64,000 nucleotides of DNA from positions 62,001 to 126,000 of the forward strand of contig NZ_JAUSLE010000063.1 of NCBI RefSeq assembly GCF_030646845.1. Reading direction: 5' to 3'. Each line of letters begins with the position of its first letter. The first letter of the stretch is position 1. Positions 1 to 8,957 of this stretch are shown here, in pieces. This DNA comes from Rhodoferax sp. (lineage in GTDB: Bacteria; Pseudomonadota; Gammaproteobacteria; Burkholderiales; Burkholderiaceae_C). The translations under genes were made by a program, and so were the position numbers. A model generated the notes under the pieces. The model worked only from the letters and a program-made list of their open reading frames with translations, was not told the origin of the DNA and ran no database searches.

Positions 1-55
1 AGCCCCCATTCGGGCCCCGGACGCCCCCTCCTTTTTGCTGGGACAATCTCTCCCT

Positions 56-2125
56 ATGTACTTATTGTTTGAAGAAGCCGGAAAATTCATGGCCGGTCGG
101 GTGTTGTCGGAGGCGGAATCCTCTGCGCAGGTGGAGCTGGACAGCGGCAAGCGGGTCAAGGTCAAGGCCGCCAACATCCTGCTGAAGTTCGAGAAACCGG
201 CACCGGCGCAGTTGCTGGCGGCGGCACAGGCCATCAGCCAGACCATCGAGCTGGAGTTGGCCTGGGAGTTTGCCCCGGAGGAGGAATTCGGCTTTGCCGA
301 CCTGGCGCGCGAGTATTTCAGTGACAAACCGACGCTGGAGCAGCAGGCCGGCACGCTGGTGCGCCTGTTTGAGGCGCCGCATTACTTTCGCCGCGCCGGC
401 AAGGGGCGTTTTCGCAAGGCCCCCGCCGAGGTCATTGCGCAGGCGTTGGCCGCGATCGAGAAAAAGAAACAAGTCGCCTTGCAGATTGAGCAGTGGGTCA
501 AGGAACTGAGCCAGGGCGAGTGCCCGGCAGCCATTCGCGAGCAGCTTTACAAGATCCTGTTCAAACCCGACAAGAACGCGCCCGAATACAAGGCCGTGGT
601 CGAAGCATCACGCGCCACCCATCTGGGGCCACTGGAGCTGCTGATCAAGGCCGGCGCCATCGATTCACCCTACCAGTTCCACTGGCGCCGCTTCCTGCTG
701 GAGAACTTTCCCAAGGGCACGGGCTTCGCCAAGCTGGAGGCGCCGATCATCCGTGACGAGCTGCCCCTGTCGCCGGCGCGCGCCTTCTCGGTGGACGACT
801 CCGCCACGACCGAGATTGACGACGCCCTGTCGGTGCAGGGCCTGGGCAGCGGCACGGTGGTGCTGGGTATTCACATTGCCGCACCCGGCCTGGCGATCAC
901 GCCCGGCAGCCCGATCGACCAGTTGGGCCGCAACCGCCTGTCCACCGTCTACATGCCAGGCTACAAGGTGACCATGCTGCCCGACGACGTGGTGCAGACC
1001 TACACGCTGCAGGAAGGGCGCGACTGCCCGGCGGTCTCGCTGTACGTCACGCTGGACGAAGCCACGCTGACCATCCAGGGCAGTGAAACCCGGCTGGAAC
1101 GGGTGCACATCGGTGCCAACCTGCGACACGACCAGCTGGACGCGATCGTCACCACCGAATGGCTGGACGACCCGGCGTTCTCACATGATATTGACCCGCA
1201 GCCATTGCAGCATAAGCGTGAGCAGCTATCATTTTTATATCGCCTGGCAAAGGACCTGAAGGCCAAACGTGAAGTGGTGCGCGGCAAGCCCGAGACTTTC
1301 AACCGGCCCGACTACAACTTCCGCCTGGTTGGCAACAACGGTGCCGAACCCAAGGGCCATGAGACAGTGCAAATCAGCGTCCGCCAGCGCGGCGCGCCGC
1401 TGGACCTGATCGTGTCCGAGGCCATGATTCTGGCCAACAGCACCTGGGGCAGCTGGATGGCCGAGCTGGGCGTGCCCGGTATTTACCGCAGCCAGGCCTC
1501 GCTGTTGCCGGGCGTCAAGGTGCGCATGGGCACCAAGGCCTTGCCGCATGCCGGCATTGGCGTGAAAAGCTATGCCTGGAGCACCTCGCCGCTGCGCCGC
1601 TATACCGACCTGGTCAACCAGTGGCAAATCATTGCCTGCGCGCGCCATGGCAAGACGGCGGCGCTGGTGGCGCCATTCAAGCCAAAAGACGCGGACTTGT
1701 TTTCCATCATCTCCAGCTTTGATTCGGCCTACTTCGCCTACAACAGTTTTCAGGGTGCGATGGAACGCTTCTGGATACTCAAGTATGTGCAGCAGCAGGG
1801 CATCACGGAGATCGAGGCCACCGTGTTCAAGGAGAACATGGTGCGCGCCGACGACATGCCGCTGGTGCTGCCGGTGGTGGGCGCCAAAGATTTGCCGCGT
1901 GGCGCACGGGTGCGGGTCAAGCTGGGCGATATTGACGAAGTCACGCTCGATGTGACTGGCACCGTCGTGGCCCGCCTGGATACCGTCGCCGAGACGGCGG
2001 CTACGCTGGAAGACGAAGTTGAGGACGAGGAAGACGTCGTGGCCGGCCCGATTGCGATTGCCGTCGACATGACCGAGAACGACACCGGCGCCCTCACCGC
2101 CACCAGCGATAATCCTGCCCCGTGA
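56..2125 (+). CDS. RNase II/R-family exoribonuclease (RNB domain), 689 aa
   Basis: Predicted 3'-to-5' exoribonuclease of the RNase II/R superfamily, acting on single-stranded RNA in the cytoplasm. The RNB active-site region lies near residues 243-256 (DDSATTEIDDAL, the metal-binding Asp cluster). The C-terminal RNB signature RRYTDLVNQ is intact, followed by a short beta-rich S1-like tail and an acidic end. At 689 aa it is shorter than typical RNase R (about 800). An upstream TTG (35) is in frame, but ATG at 56 gives the usual MYLLFEE-type start. Its stop overlaps the GTG start of the next gene, so translation is probably coupled. Residues about 378-396 are encoded by a copy of a dispersed 55-bp element. 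The RNase R versus RNase II assignment is open. Confidence 0.88.
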   Translation: MYLLFEEAGKFMAGRVLSEAESSAQVELDSGKRVKVKAANILLKFEKPAPAQLLAAAQAISQTIELELAWEFAPEEEFGFADLAREYFSDKPTLEQQAGTLVRLFEAPHYFRRAGKGRFRKAPAEVIAQALAAIEKKKQVALQIEQWVKELSQGECPAAIREQLYKILFKPDKNAPEYKAVVEASRATHLGPLELLIKAGAIDSPYQFHWRRFLLENFPKGTGFAKLEAPIIRDELPLSPARAFSVDDSATTEIDDALSVQGLGSGTVVLGIHIAAPGLAITPGSPIDQLGRNRLSTVYMPGYKVTMLPDDVVQTYTLQEGRDCPAVSLYVTLDEATLTIQGSETRLERVHIGANLRHDQLDAIVTTEWLDDPAFSHDIDPQPLQHKREQLSFLYRLAKDLKAKREVVRGKPETFNRPDYNFRLVGNNGAEPKGHETVQISVRQRGAPLDLIVSEAMILANSTWGSWMAELGVPGIYRSQASLLPGVKVRMGTKALPHAGIGVKSYAWSTSPLRRYTDLVNQWQIIACARHGKTAALVAPFKPKDADLFSIISSFDSAYFAYNSFQGAMERFWILKYVQQQGITEIEATVFKENMVRADDMPLVLPVVGAKDLPRGARVRVKLGDIDEVTLDVTGTVVARLDTVAETAATLEDEVEDEEDVVAGPIAIAVDMTENDTGALTATSDNPAP
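1187..1243 (-). repeat. Dispersed 55-bp element, copy in RNase II/R-like gene
   Basis: The minus strand reads GATATAAAAATGATAGCTGC followed by TCACGCTTATG and a weaker 3' end (AATGGCTGCGGGTC). Good match to the 5' half. The host frame stays open. Confidence 0.55.
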
Positions 2126-2979
2126 ACCTGCGGTCTTTCAGCCCTCTCCAGCTTGCACTCGGCGCCTCGATCGCCGTGCATGCCGTGCTATTGACGGTGC
2201 GCTTTGTGGACCCCGAGGCGTTCAACCGCGTGTTTGAAGACACGCCCCTGGAAGTCATTCTGGTGAATGCGCGCACCACGGAGCGACCGGAGAAGGCCCG
2301 CGCCATTGCCCAGGCGTCGATGGCGGGCGGCGGTGACGCCGAGCGCGGCCGCGCGACCAGCCCCTTGCCACCGGCCCTGCAATCGGAAACGGGATTCGAC
2401 ACCGAAGAAGAAGCCCAGCGCAAACTGCAAAACCTGCAGGAACAGCAGACCCTGCTGCTGGCCCAGGTCAAGAGCCAGCTGGCCGCCTTGCCCCCACCCG
2501 ACCCCAAGCAGCCCAGTGCGTCACCGGAACAGACCGAGCGTGAGCAAAAACGGCGCCGGCTGATCAAGCTGCTGGCCGAGATCGAACGGCGCATCAACGA
2601 GGAAAATGCGCGGCCCAAGAAGCGCTACATCAGCCCCGCCACGCGGGAAGAGGTGTACGCGGTGTACTACGACCACTTGCGCCGCCGCATCGAAGACAAA
2701 GGCACGGAGAACTTCCCGGAGGCAGCTGGCAAGAAACTGTATGGCGAACTGACCATGATCGTCACCGTCAATTTTGACGGGCAGATTCTCAAGACCGAGA
2801 TCGTGGAAAGCTCCGGCAACCGCACGCTGGACCGACGGGCCGAAGCCATCGCCCGCAATGCCGCACCATTTGGCCGTTTCAATGAGGCCATGCGCCGCAA
2901 GGCCGACCAGATCGTGGTGGTATCGCGTTTCAATTTCACCCGCGACGAAACGCTGGAAACGCGGCTCACGTCACAGTGA
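2122..2979 (+). CDS. TonB-family protein with C-terminal TonB domain, 285 aa
   Basis: Inner-membrane anchored protein with one N-terminal hydrophobic segment (about residues 8-28). A charged Gln/Glu/Arg-rich, probably coiled-coil spacer runs to about residue 180. The C-terminal TonB-like domain (about 190-280) contains the YxELTMIVTVNFDGQI and RRAEAIARNAAPFG stretches of the TonB C-terminal fold. The family links the proton-motive force to outer-membrane transporters or other envelope machinery. No exbB/exbD is adjacent, so its role in iron transport is not supported by context. GTG start overlaps the preceding RNase stop (GTGA). It is followed after 39 bp by aroE in the same direction. Confidence 0.8.
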   Translation: MNLRSFSPLQLALGASIAVHAVLLTVRFVDPEAFNRVFEDTPLEVILVNARTTERPEKARAIAQASMAGGGDAERGRATSPLPPALQSETGFDTEEEAQRKLQNLQEQQTLLLAQVKSQLAALPPPDPKQPSASPEQTEREQKRRRLIKLLAEIERRINEENARPKKRYISPATREEVYAVYYDHLRRRIEDKGTENFPEAAGKKLYGELTMIVTVNFDGQILKTEIVESSGNRTLDRRAEAIARNAAPFGRFNEAMRRKADQIVVVSRFNFTRDETLETRLTSQ

Positions 2980-3018
2980 ACACCCTTCAAAAACGACTCT
3001 TTCAGGCCGACTATTCCT

Positions 3019-3852
3019 ATGGATCTCTATTGCGTAATGGGCAACCCGGTGGAGCACAGCAAATCGCCGTGGATTCATGCGCGCTTTGCCGAGCTGACCG
3101 GACAAGAGCTGCACTATGGCAAGCGACTGATCCCGCTGGACGGGTTTGCCACCGCAGTGCGCGCCTTTGTCGCAGAAGGCGGCCGTGGCTGCAACATCAC
3201 CGTGCCGTTCAAGTTCGAAGCGGCGGCGCTGGCCACCCAGACCAGTGAACGCGCCACGCTGGCCCGGGCCTGCAACGTGTTGAGCTTCCAGGGTGGCGGC
3301 ATCTTTGCCGACAACACCGATGGCGCGGGACTGGTCAATGACATCGAGCGCAACGCCGGTCTGGATTTGAGTGGCCGCCACCTGCTGCTGATCGGCGCCG
3401 GTGGCGCTGCCGCTGGCGTGCTGGGTCCGCTGCTCCAGGCGCGCCCCGCCAGCATCACCGTGGCCAACCGCACCCTGGCAAAAGCCCAAGACCTGGTGGC
3501 GCGCCATTTGGCCCTGGCTTCGCTACAAAAAACAGAGCTGCTCGCGCAGGATCTGCAAGGGCTGGCAGGCAATTTTGATGTGATCATCAACGCCACCGCC
3601 TCCAGCCTGAGCGGTGCTGGCGTGCCGGTGACGGCCCGCACCTTGAAGCCCGGCGCCCTGGCCTACGACATGATGTACGGGCCGGCGGCGCAGGATTTCA
3701 TGAGCTGGGCGCGCGAGCACGGTGCCACCCCGCGTGACGGTCTGGGCATGCTGGTGGAGCAGGCGGCTGAGGCTTTTCGGATCTGGCGTGGCGTGCTGCC
3801 GCCCTCGCGACAGGTGCTGGCGGAGTTGCGCACTGTCATGGGGCCATCGTGA
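3019..3852 (+). CDS. aroE: Shikimate dehydrogenase (NADP+), 277 aa
   Basis: Catalyses NADPH-dependent reduction of 3-dehydroshikimate to shikimate in aromatic amino-acid synthesis. Visible family features are the substrate-binding start ([11 protein letters not shown]), the GCNITVPFK loop with the catalytic lysine, the [13 protein letters not shown] segment with the catalytic Asp, and the Rossmann glycine motif IGAGGAAAG near residue 130. Length is normal for AroE (about 270-280). The GTG of mtgA overlaps its stop codon, so the two genes are probably co-translated. A dispersed 55-bp element is embedded in frame at about residues 169-187 ([17 protein letters not shown]), in a surface region after the nucleotide-binding motif. 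Confidence 0.96.
   Translation: MDLYCVMGNPVEHSKSPWIHARFAELTGQELHYGKRLIPLDGFATAVRAFVAEGGRGCNITVPFKFEAAALATQTSERATLARACNVLSFQGGGIFADNTDGAGLVNDIERNAGLDLSGRHLLLIGAGGAAAGVLGPLLQARPASITVANRTLAKAQDLVARHLALASLQKTELLAQDLQGLAGNFDVIINATASSLSGAGVPVTARTLKPGALAYDMMYGPAAQDFMSWAREHGATPRDGLGMLVEQAAEAFRIWRGVLPPSRQVLAELRTVMGPS
3522..3578 (+). repeat. Dispersed 55-bp element, copy in aroE
   Basis: Starts GCTACAAAAAACAGAGCTGC, then TCGCGCAGG, and ends GGGCTGGCAGGCAATTTTG. In frame with aroE, encoding LQKTELLAQ. Confidence 0.65.
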
Positions 3853-4607
3853 AGCCATTCTTGCGCTGGCTCGGCTTGCTAGCAGCTGCGGTGCTGGCGC
3901 TGCAGCTGTTCTTTGTGGTCCGCATCGCAGCCATGGCGGTGGTGGACCCGCAATCCACCGCTTTCGAGCGCTCGGAGGCATGGCGACTGCTGAATGAAAA
4001 AGGCACGCTGCGCTGGCGCCAGCAGTGGGTGGCCTATCCGCAGATCTCCAGCAACCTCAAGCGGGCCGTCATCGCCAGTGAGGATGATGGCTTTGCCTAC
4101 CATGAGGGGGTGGACTGGGACGCCCTGGAGAAGGCCTGGCAAAAGAATGCCCAGGCTGAAGCCCAGGTCGCAAAAGCACAGGCCGCCAAAAAACCAGGGG
4201 CAGCCCCGGCCAAAGGCAAACCGGCGGCCCGCCCGCCCAAGGTGGTGGGCGGCTCCACCATCACGCAACAGCTGGCAAAAAACCTGTTTCTTTCGGGCGA
4301 ACGCACTCTGCTGCGCAAAGGCCAGGAGTTCGTGCTGACCCTGCTGCTGGAGGCCTTGCTGAGCAAGGAACGCATCCTGGAGATTTACCTGAACAGTGTC
4401 GAGTGGGGCGAGGGCGTCTTTGGCGCCGAGGCGGCGGCGCAGCATTACTTTCGCAAGCCAGCATCCAAGCTGAGCACCTATGAAGCCGCGCGGCTGGCCG
4501 TGATGCTGCCGCGCCCCAAGTACTTTGAAAAACTGCCCAACTCCAGCTACATTGCCGGACGCGCCGGCGTCATCGTCAACCGCCTGACGGACGCCGAATT
4601 GCCCTGA
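3849..4607 (+). CDS. mtgA: Monofunctional biosynthetic peptidoglycan transglycosylase, 252 aa
   Basis: Glycosyltransferase family 51 enzyme polymerising lipid II into glycan strands at the inner membrane. An N-terminal membrane anchor (about residues 5-28) is followed by the GT51 motifs: VIASEDDGF with the catalytic Glu, [16 protein letters not shown], and later [12 protein letters not shown] and EWGEG(V)FG. Between the first two motifs there is an extra Lys/Ala/Pro-rich stretch of roughly 25 residues (about 100-125) compared with the E. coli enzyme, likely a disordered loop. The GTG start overlaps aroE (GTGA). No transpeptidase domain follows, in keeping with the monofunctional class. Confidence 0.94.
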   Translation: MKPFLRWLGLLAAAVLALQLFFVVRIAAMAVVDPQSTAFERSEAWRLLNEKGTLRWRQQWVAYPQISSNLKRAVIASEDDGFAYHEGVDWDALEKAWQKNAQAEAQVAKAQAAKKPGAAPAKGKPAARPPKVVGGSTITQQLAKNLFLSGERTLLRKGQEFVLTLLLEALLSKERILEIYLNSVEWGEGVFGAEAAAQHYFRKPASKLSTYEAARLAVMLPRPKYFEKLPNSSYIAGRAGVIVNRLTDAELP

Positions 4608-4653
4608 CCTGGCGGCGCCGGCGCCGTCATCGTCCCTCTGTATCATCAACGCC

Positions 4654-5265
4654 ATGCTTGCCAAGTTGATGGGTTACTTCCTGCTGGGCCTGGTCCGTGT
4701 CTTGACCGGCTCACAGGCACGCTGGTACGGCTGCCCGCCCAAGGCAGAGCAGCGCATCTACTTTGCCAACCACCAGAGCCATGCCGATCTGGTGATGATC
4801 TGGGCGGCGTTGCCCAAAGAGCTGCGCGCCCGCACCCGGGCCATCGCGGCCAAGGATTACTGGACCAAGACCCCCTTCAAGCAATGGCTTACCACGGCCG
4901 TGTTCAACGTCATCTATGTATCGCGCGACCGCAGCGCCGAGGAGGACCCGCTGGAGCCCCTCTTTGAGGCGCTGGACAACGGCGACTCCATCATCCTGTT
5001 CCCGGAAGGCACGCGCGGCAACGCCGAGGAGCCGCAGCCCTTCAAGGCCGGGCTGTACAACCTGGCCGTCAGGTTCCCCAACGTCGAGCTGGTGCCGGCC
5101 TGGATCAACAATGTGCAGCGCGTCATGCCCAAGGGCGAGGTGCTGCCAGTGCCGGTGCTGTGCTCGGTGACATTCGGCGCGCCGATTCACCTGATGGCGG
5201 GTGAAGAGCGTCGTGCCTTTCTGGACCGGGCACGCACTGCCGTCATCGCCCTGCGGGACGTCTGA
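4654..5265 (+). CDS. Lysophospholipid acyltransferase family protein, 203 aa
   Basis: PlsC-like 1-acylglycerol-3-phosphate acyltransferase family, probably acylating lysophospholipids at the inner membrane. The family's HX4D catalytic motif appears as NHQSHAD (about residues 35-41), and the acyl-acceptor binding motif as FPEGTRGN near residue 115. An N-terminal hydrophobic segment precedes the catalytic region. The short length is typical of this subgroup. Only 17 bp separate it from the CdsA-like gene, whose product uses phosphatidate, the product of this reaction, so the pair very likely works in one phospholipid step. Confidence 0.88.
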   Translation: MLAKLMGYFLLGLVRVLTGSQARWYGCPPKAEQRIYFANHQSHADLVMIWAALPKELRARTRAIAAKDYWTKTPFKQWLTTAVFNVIYVSRDRSAEEDPLEPLFEALDNGDSIILFPEGTRGNAEEPQPFKAGLYNLAVRFPNVELVPAWINNVQRVMPKGEVLPVPVLCSVTFGAPIHLMAGEERRAFLDRARTAVIALRDV

Positions 5266-5282
5266 GCGGACGAATCAGCGCC

Positions 5283-6272
5283 ATGTACCACTACCTGAAA
5301 AACCTCAGCGCCACCGAGCAGGTCGGCGCCCTCTTCATCATCGTGTTTGGCCTCCTGCTGCTGGCCAGCATCGCCGCGGTGTTGATGTCCTTGCGCGAGT
5401 TCGACGAGACGGAGGCGTCCTCGCAGCGGCGCAACGACCTGCACAATTTTGAGGGCGTGCTGCGGACCAGCTGGTTCATGGTGTTTGTGTTCTGGATTGG
5501 CTGGCTGTCCGGCGACTGGGTGGCTCTCGCGCTGTTTGGCTTCGTGTCGTTTTTCGCGCTGCGCGAATTCATGACCCTGTCGCCCACCCGACGCGGTGAC
5601 CATCGCAGCCTGGTGCTGGCTTTTTTTGGCGTGCTGCCCATCCAGTACTGGCTGGTGGGCACCGAGCACTTTGACCTGTTCACGGTGTTCATTCCGGTCT
5701 ATGTGTTTCTGGCGATTCCGGTGACCAGCGCACTGGCCAATGACCCGCAGCGCTTTCTGGAGCGCAACGCCAAGCTGCAGTGGGGCATCATGGTGTGCAT
5801 CTACGGCATGAGCCATGTGCCGGCCCTGCTGCTGCTGGACTTTCCCGACTACGACAACAAGAGCGCCTTCCTGGTCTTCTTTCTGGTGCTGGTGGTGCAG
5901 ACCTGCATGATCGCCCAGCACCTGGCGTCGCGCCGACTGCGCCGGGCGCCTGCTGCACCCAACATCAGCCACAGCTTCAACTGGCCCAGCTGGTGGATTG
6001 GCATTGCAGTGGGCAGTGTCCTGGGCACCCTGCTGGCGGGCATCACCCCCTTTGTGCCGGGCCAGGCCTTCGCGATGTCGTTTGTAGCCTGCGTGGCCGG
6101 GTCGCTGGGACATCTGGTGATGAAAGCGCTCAAGCGCGACCGCGGCATCCCGATCTGGCGCGGCCAGGGCACGGCGGTCACCGGCGCGGGCGGCCTGCTG
6201 GACCGGGTCGATGCGCTGTGCTTTGCCGCGCCCGTCTTCTTTCATTCGGTTCGATGGTATTTTGGCCTCTAG
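5283..6272 (+). CDS. Phosphatidate cytidylyltransferase-like membrane protein, 329 aa
   Basis: Polytopic membrane protein of the CTP:phosphatidate cytidylyltransferase family, which forms CDP-diacylglycerol from CTP and phosphatidic acid. About eight hydrophobic segments are visible. The C-terminal signature region is recognisable: KALKRDRGIPIWRGQG followed by TGAGGLLDRVDALCF, corresponding to the family's KD-GHGG-LDRxDS motif. The GHGG part is altered to GAGG, which fits the CdsA-like paralogue group often paired with a small acyltransferase, as here. The TAG stop lies inside a copy of the dispersed 55-bp element. Confidence 0.85.
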   Translation: MYHYLKNLSATEQVGALFIIVFGLLLLASIAAVLMSLREFDETEASSQRRNDLHNFEGVLRTSWFMVFVFWIGWLSGDWVALALFGFVSFFALREFMTLSPTRRGDHRSLVLAFFGVLPIQYWLVGTEHFDLFTVFIPVYVFLAIPVTSALANDPQRFLERNAKLQWGIMVCIYGMSHVPALLLLDFPDYDNKSAFLVFFLVLVVQTCMIAQHLASRRLRRAPAAPNISHSFNWPSWWIGIAVGSVLGTLLAGITPFVPGQAFAMSFVACVAGSLGHLVMKALKRDRGIPIWRGQGTAVTGAGGLLDRVDALCFAAPVFFHSVRWYFGL

Positions 6273-6312
6273 TCCCCGTATTCATTGCGCAATGCGCTAT
6301 TAAACTTATAGC
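6260..6312 (-). repeat. Dispersed 55-bp element between cdsA-like gene and ruvC
   Basis: The minus strand starts GCTATAAGTTTAATAGCGCA and ends GGGGACTAGAGGCCAAAATA. Its CTAG provides the stop codon of the CdsA-like gene. The other end lies 2 bp before the ruvC ATG. Confidence 0.7.
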
Positions 6313-6314
6313 AA

Positions 6315-6863
6315 ATGAGAATCCTTGGCATTGACCCCGGCCTGCGTACCACCGGCTTTGGCGTGATTGATGTGGACGGCTCGGCGCTGACCTACGTGGC
6401 CAGCGGCACCATCAGCACCATGCATCTGGACAAGGGCCAATTGCCGGCACGGCTCAAGGTGCTGTTTGACGGCATCCGCGAAGTGGTCGGGCGCTACGAG
6501 CCGGACGCGGCCTCGGTGGAAATCGTCTTCGTCAACGTCAATCCGCAATCCACTTTGTTGCTGGGACAGGCGCGCGGCGCCTGCGTCACGGCGCTGGTGC
6601 ATTCTGATCTGCCGGTGGCCGAATACACCGCACTGCAGATGAAGCAGGCCGTGGTGGGCTATGGCCGCGCCGAGAAGACCCAGATTCAGGAGATGGTGCG
6701 CCGCCTGCTGACCCTGCCCGGCCTGCCCGGCCCGGACGCGGCCGACGCGCTGGGCCTGGCAATCACCCATGCCCATGCGGGCTCGGCCCTGGCGCGGCTG
6801 GCGCAGGCGGATGGGGTCATTGGCACCGGCAGTGGCAAATACAGGGCGGGGCGCAGCCGGTAA
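6315..6863 (+). CDS. ruvC: Crossover junction endodeoxyribonuclease RuvC, 182 aa
   Basis: Holliday-junction resolvase that cleaves four-way DNA junctions with RuvAB. The N-terminal RNase H-like strand with the first catalytic Asp is clear ([14 protein letters not shown]). The second acidic residue sits in [12 protein letters not shown] (about residue 70), and the C-terminal acidic pair in [17 protein letters not shown]. Length is normal. It is not linked to ruvAB here. The start ATG lies immediately after a copy of the dispersed 55-bp element, so any promoter must be in or upstream of that element. Confidence 0.95.
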   Translation: MRILGIDPGLRTTGFGVIDVDGSALTYVASGTISTMHLDKGQLPARLKVLFDGIREVVGRYEPDAASVEIVFVNVNPQSTLLLGQARGACVTALVHSDLPVAEYTALQMKQAVVGYGRAEKTQIQEMVRRLLTLPGLPGPDAADALGLAITHAHAGSALARLAQADGVIGTGSGKYRAGRSR

Positions 6864-6927
6864 GGGCACCGGTGCATCTCCAAAACTCAACCGACCGCCA
6901 CGCCCGATGGACGACGCCGCGCCCGCT

Positions 6928-7365
6928 TCAATGCGTGATCACCACCAGCACGCTGCACGGGGCGTGTTCGATCAGGGCCTTGGAGACGGAGCCGCGCCAC
7001 CAACGAGCCGCCCATCCGTCCAGATGCTTGTGGCCGACCACGATCAGGTCGGCCTCGATCGCACGGGCATAGCGCACAATTTCGTGCACCGCATCCCCAA
7101 TCACGACTTCGCCGCGTGCGCTCAGTCCGGCATCAGCCAGCCTGCGCACGCCGGCATCAAGAATTGTCTGGTAGCGCTTCTTCTCGCTTTCCCGCAGCGT
7201 CTCGCTGTACACGCCACTCTCAGGCCCAATGGTGGTCAGGGGCAGCGGCATCACTGCAATGAGCGTCAGCTCGGCATGGCTCCACTGCGCAATTTCATGG
7301 CAGTCCAGCAAGGCCTGTTGTCCAGGGGCGGAGCCATCGTAGGCGAGCAAGATTCGTTTGTACAT
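6928..7365 (-). CDS. Universal stress protein (UspA family), 145 aa
   Basis: Cytoplasmic UspA-fold protein. It begins MYKRILLAYDGS, the canonical first strand with the ATP-contacting Asp. It ends with a nucleotide-binding region of the G-2x-G-9x-G(S/T) type (VVGHKH...WWRGSVSKAL) and the typical final strand CSVLVVI. The open frame continues upstream, but the ATG at 7365 gives the family's normal start and length, and extension would run into the dodecin gene. It lies 29 bp downstream of dodecin on the same strand, so they are probably one transcript. The precise stress is not visible from sequence. Confidence 0.9.
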   Translation of the reverse strand: MYKRILLAYDGSAPGQQALLDCHEIAQWSHAELTLIAVMPLPLTTIGPESGVYSETLRESEKKRYQTILDAGVRRLADAGLSARGEVVIGDAVHEIVRYARAIEADLIVVGHKHLDGWAARWWRGSVSKALIEHAPCSVLVVITH

Positions 7366-7394
7366 GACACACTTTCCGGCGCTGCTATTGGCAC

Positions 7395-7601
7395 CTACTC
7401 CAGCGTGAAGCCGATCTTCAGGGACACCTGCCAGTGCGCCACCTTGCCATCGACCACATGGCCCCGGGTCTCGGTAACGGTGAACCACTGGATATTCCGC
7501 ACCGTTTCGTGCGCCTTGGCGATGGCGGTGCTCACGGCATCTTCAATACTGACGCTGGAGGAGCCGGTCAGTTCCAGCTGCTTGTAGACATGGTTGCTCA
7601 T
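7395..7601 (-). CDS. Dodecin family flavin-binding protein, 68 aa
   Basis: Small dodecameric flavin-storage protein. The sequence carries the whole dodecin fold: [18 protein letters not shown], the helix [19 protein letters not shown] with the flavin-stacking Trp, the [18 protein letters not shown] strand pair, and LKIGFTLE at the end. Length is exactly as expected. A good ribosome site (TGGGAG) precedes the ATG. A short inverted repeat lies just upstream. It is likely co-transcribed with the universal stress protein downstream. Confidence 0.93.
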   Translation of the reverse strand: MSNHVYKQLELTGSSSVSIEDAVSTAIAKAHETVRNIQWFTVTETRGHVVDGKVAHWQVSLKIGFTLE

Positions 7602-7618
7602 CGTTTTGCTCCCAGGAG

Positions 7619-7639
7619 TTGATCCGTTTGCCGGATCAA
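7619..7639. repeat. Short inverted repeat upstream of dodecin
   Basis: Perfect 8-bp arms (TTGATCCG at 7619-7626 and CGGATCAA at 7632-7639) with a 5-base loop, 18 bp upstream of the dodecin ATG. It could be a weak terminator for the small upstream membrane-protein gene (no strong T-run follows on the minus strand) or a hairpin/operator in the dodecin leader. Function is undetermined. Confidence 0.4.
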
Positions 7640-7716
7640 ATACTACGCCTTTTGCGCTGGAACTTCAAACATCAGGACCTGCGGTGCCCCTTCACTGACC
7701 GCCACGAGACGCCGTT

Positions 7717-7893
7717 TCAGGCAATGCGCTCCAGGATCAGCACCGCAAAAAAACCAAACGCGGCAATCAGCGTCCACTTGAGGGTGAGCAACCCGTAGCG
7801 CTTGAAGCGGGCCTGGCCAGTGGCCGCAAAAAACGCAAAGCACACCACGGCACCCAGCAGCAGCAAGAGAATGAGCCAGCGAAAGAGCAGCAT
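7717..7893 (-). CDS. Small two-helix membrane protein, 58 aa
   Basis: Minus-strand reading from ATG at 7893 gives a 58-residue protein starting MLLFRWLILLLLLG and ending VLILERIA. It has two hydrophobic helices (about residues 4-24 and 40-55) separated by a basic loop (ARFKRYG), so both ends are probably on the same side of the inner membrane. It begins 14 bp downstream of the lpxC stop on the same strand, so it is probably the last gene of that transcript. I do not recognise a function. The compact membrane topology and lack of rare codons make it credible as a gene. Confidence 0.65.
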   Translation of the reverse strand: MLLFRWLILLLLLGAVVCFAFFAATGQARFKRYGLLTLKWTLIAAFGFFAVLILERIA

Positions 7894-7907
7894 GGGTTCA
7901 GGTCGGG

Positions 7908-8840
7908 CTACCAGGCGCGCGCCAGTTGCGCGAACCCCCTGGGTGCCTGCTTCTCGTCTTCAAAGGTCACCACTTCCCACGCATCGGTGCGTGACAGCAG
8001 TTCGCGCAGCAGCTTGTTGTTCAGCGCGTGGCCGGAGCGACGCGCACTGTAGCTGGCCAGCATGGGCTTGCCCACCAGATAGAGGTCACCCATGGCGTCG
8101 AGGATCTTGTGTTTGACGAACTCGTCGTCGTAACGCAGACCCTCGGCATTCAACACCTTGTAGTCGTCCATCACGATGGCGTTGTCCAGCCCGCCACCCA
8201 GGGCCAGGCCGTTGGCACGCATCATCTCCACATCTTTGGTGAATCCGAAGGTGCGGGCACGGGCGATGTCCTTGGAATAGGAGTCGGTGCTCATGTCGAA
8301 CACCACGCGCTGGCCGGTGGCATCGACGGCCGGGTGATCAAAGTCGATCTCAAAGCTGAGCTTGTAGCCATGGTAGGGCTCCAGCCGGGCCCACTTCTCG
8401 GACGCGCCCTCACCTTCACGCACTTCGACCGGCTTGGTCAGACGGATGAAGCGGCGCGGGGCATTTTGCAGTTCGATACCGGCGCTTTGCAGCAGAAACA
8501 CGAACGACGCCGCCGAGCCGTCCAGAATGGGAACCTCTTCGGCCGTGATGTCCACGTACAAATTGTCGACGCCCAATCCGGCGCAGGCCGACATCAGATG
8601 CTCCACCGTGTGCACCTTCGCACCGCCGGCGGAAATCGTGGAGGCCAGCCGCGTGTCCGTCACGGCCAATGCCGAGATCGGAATGTCCACCGGCTCGGGC
8701 AGGTCGACCCGCCGGAACACGATGCCGGTGTCAGGCTGCGCGGGCCGCAGGGTGAGCTCCACCCGCTGGCCGCTGTGCAGCCCGACGCCAACGGCGCGGG
8801 TCAGGGACTTGAGGGTACGTTGTTTCAGCACAGTCGCCAT
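7908..8840 (-). CDS. lpxC: UDP-3-O-acyl-N-acetylglucosamine deacetylase, 310 aa
   Basis: Zinc-dependent deacetylase, the committed step of lipid A synthesis. The sequence contains [16 protein letters not shown] at the start, the zinc-binding HTVEHLMSA motif (about residue 80), and the C-terminal [15 protein letters not shown] (zinc His and Asp) with [10 protein letters not shown] (catalytic His). Two starts are possible: ATG 8840 or GTG 8831, the latter giving the common MLKQRT start. The longer open frame runs into repeat-rich intergenic DNA and is unlikely. It is the distal gene of the dcw cluster, separated from ftsZ by 117 bp holding a GC-rich repeat. Confidence 0.96.
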   Translation of the reverse strand: MATVLKQRTLKSLTRAVGVGLHSGQRVELTLRPAQPDTGIVFRRVDLPEPVDIPISALAVTDTRLASTISAGGAKVHTVEHLMSACAGLGVDNLYVDITAEEVPILDGSAASFVFLLQSAGIELQNAPRRFIRLTKPVEVREGEGASEKWARLEPYHGYKLSFEIDFDHPAVDATGQRVVFDMSTDSYSKDIARARTFGFTKDVEMMRANGLALGGGLDNAIVMDDYKVLNAEGLRYDDEFVKHKILDAMGDLYLVGKPMLASYSARRSGHALNNKLLRELLSRTDAWEVVTFEDEKQAPRGFAQLARAW

Positions 8841-8869
8841 TTTAGAAGTTACCTGCCTTGGCTGGCGCG

Positions 8870-8954
8870 AGGGCAATTCCCCGCCGCGCCGCCCCAAGGG
8901 GAATTAGCCCCCTCGGGGGGCAGCGCAATACGCGAAGCGACAAGCGTGGGGGCT
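8870..8954. repeat. GC-rich intergenic palindromic repeat between lpxC and ftsZ
   Basis: The 85-bp stretch contains CCCCAAGGGGAATTAGCCCC, then a C/G palindrome (CCCCCTCGGGGGG), then GCGAAGCGACAAGC and GTGGGGGC. The build-up of nested palindromes resembles REP-like intergenic elements that I recall as common in Comamonadaceae genomes; that comparison is from memory. It could form a stable hairpin in the ftsZ-lpxC transcript and attenuate or stabilise it. No second copy was found in this window. Confidence 0.55.
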
Positions 8955-8957
8955 ATA

